Below are positions 63,773-64,000 of a DNA stretch of 64,000 bases, piece by piece (position 1 is the stretch's first letter; every line of letters begins with the position of its first letter). Below the pieces are notes generated by a model. That model saw only the letters and a program-made list of their open reading frames with translations. It was not told where the DNA came from and ran no database searches. This DNA comes from Candidatus Paraburkholderia kirkii. Its GTDB lineage: Bacteria > Pseudomonadota > Gammaproteobacteria > Burkholderiales > Burkholderiaceae. The stretch lies in NCBI GenBank assembly GCA_001189345.1, contig LFKV01000016.1, positions 35,918-99,917 of the forward strand, read 5' to 3'. The translations under genes and the position numbers were made by a program.

Positions 63773-64000
63773 TTATTTCCAACCAGATCGAGCCGGCGTG
63801 TTCGGCCGCGAAGCTGCGCTTCTTCTCGGCACGACATCCGGTCCGGCAATGCGTGAGATGCCGTGAGCCTTGAGCAGGCGATGTACGGTGCAGCGCGAGA
63901 GCGTGTTACGCGGCACCAGGCCGGCGGCTTCCAGCAGCAGGCGGATCTGGCGGATTGAGCGACGGCGGGTTCTCACGTTTGGCCGCGAGCACCGCGACCT
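63773..64000 (-). pseudogene. IS481/TnsB-like DDE transposase, copy 2, running off the window
   Basis: The minus strand reads RRSIRQIRLLLEAAGLVPRN, then TVHRLLKAHGISRIAGPDVV; a shift leads to EKKRSFAAEHAGSIW, after which the recombinase end begins. Bases 63893-64000 match 11745-11852 except for one extra base near 63963 that breaks the KRENPRRS frame. It extends beyond the window, so its N-terminus is not seen. Confidence 0.75.

Overview
The window is GC-rich, and its gene order and protein sequences are typical of Burkholderiaceae, closest in style to Burkholderia/Paraburkholderia/Caballeronia. Diagnostic blocks are adk-kdsB-Trm112-like-lpxK | xseA-sodB, thiC behind a TPP riboswitch, rpsF-priB-rpsR-rplI-dnaB, and DUF47-pit. 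The main property of the window is gene decay. Core genes are uninterrupted, while roughly half of the accessory genes carry frameshifts, stop codons or internal deletions. Insertion-sequence remnants are nested in one another. This combination fits a recently host-restricted Burkholderia, for example an obligate plant or insect symbiont; that lifestyle is inference, the decay is directly visible.

Layout. 1-6.8 kb: core genes (short-chain dehydrogenase, adk, kdsB, Trm112-like, lpxK, xseA, sodB); exbBD, which I expect beside lpxK, is absent. 7.2-13.1 kb: three broken lipoprotein genes around a mobile-element graveyard (IS21 inside IS21, cut by a DDE-transposase element) with one copy of a 420-bp repeat. 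13.3-15.6 kb: thiC with terminator, riboswitch and promoter. 16-22.6 kb: dead EamA and MFS transporters, a dead histidine kinase and two dead response regulators around an intact ferritin-like gene, an entericidin and a DUF1328 gene. 22.7-24.7 kb: small intact genes. 24.8-25.9 kb: a DUF4279 gene cut by IS630 and IS3 debris.

26.1-41.8 kb is a catabolic/uptake island in two arms: a plus-strand arm (ABC ATPase, HAD, FAD oxidoreductase, two permeases, aldehyde dehydrogenase) and a minus-strand arm (GMC oxidoreductase, substrate-binding protein, cupin, aspartoacylase-like, gabD-type dehydrogenase, tartrate/malate dehydrogenase, Lrp regulator, class III aminotransferase, GhrA). Only the gabD-type dehydrogenase and the aminotransferase are intact, which would preserve an omega-amino acid (GABA-like) degradation route. 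Both arms begin with the same composite palindromic element in mirrored orientation. 43.2-49 kb: an IS5/IS427-type element has beheaded a gsiBCD-type peptide transporter whose three genes are all broken, while the two peptidase genes at the end of the operon remain open. 49.3-52.9 kb: crcB, a GNAT gene and a hut locus in which only the repressor hutC is intact; hutF is cut by IS66. 54.3-60.4 kb: a LysR gene with a frameshifted end, then the intact ribosomal/replication and phosphate-transport blocks. 60.7-64 kb: a truncated dehydrogenase, the second copy of the 420-bp repeat, a decayed large serine recombinase and a second copy of the DDE transposase.

Lesions are of recognisable kinds: one-base indels, GC-to-AT nonsense transitions, short direct tandem duplications of 6-22 bp (at least eight), and larger internal deletions. 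I see no tRNA, rRNA, CRISPR array or phage module. I did not find a convincing new multi-gene system. The most original signals are the paired mirrored operator of the island and the tandem-duplication signature.
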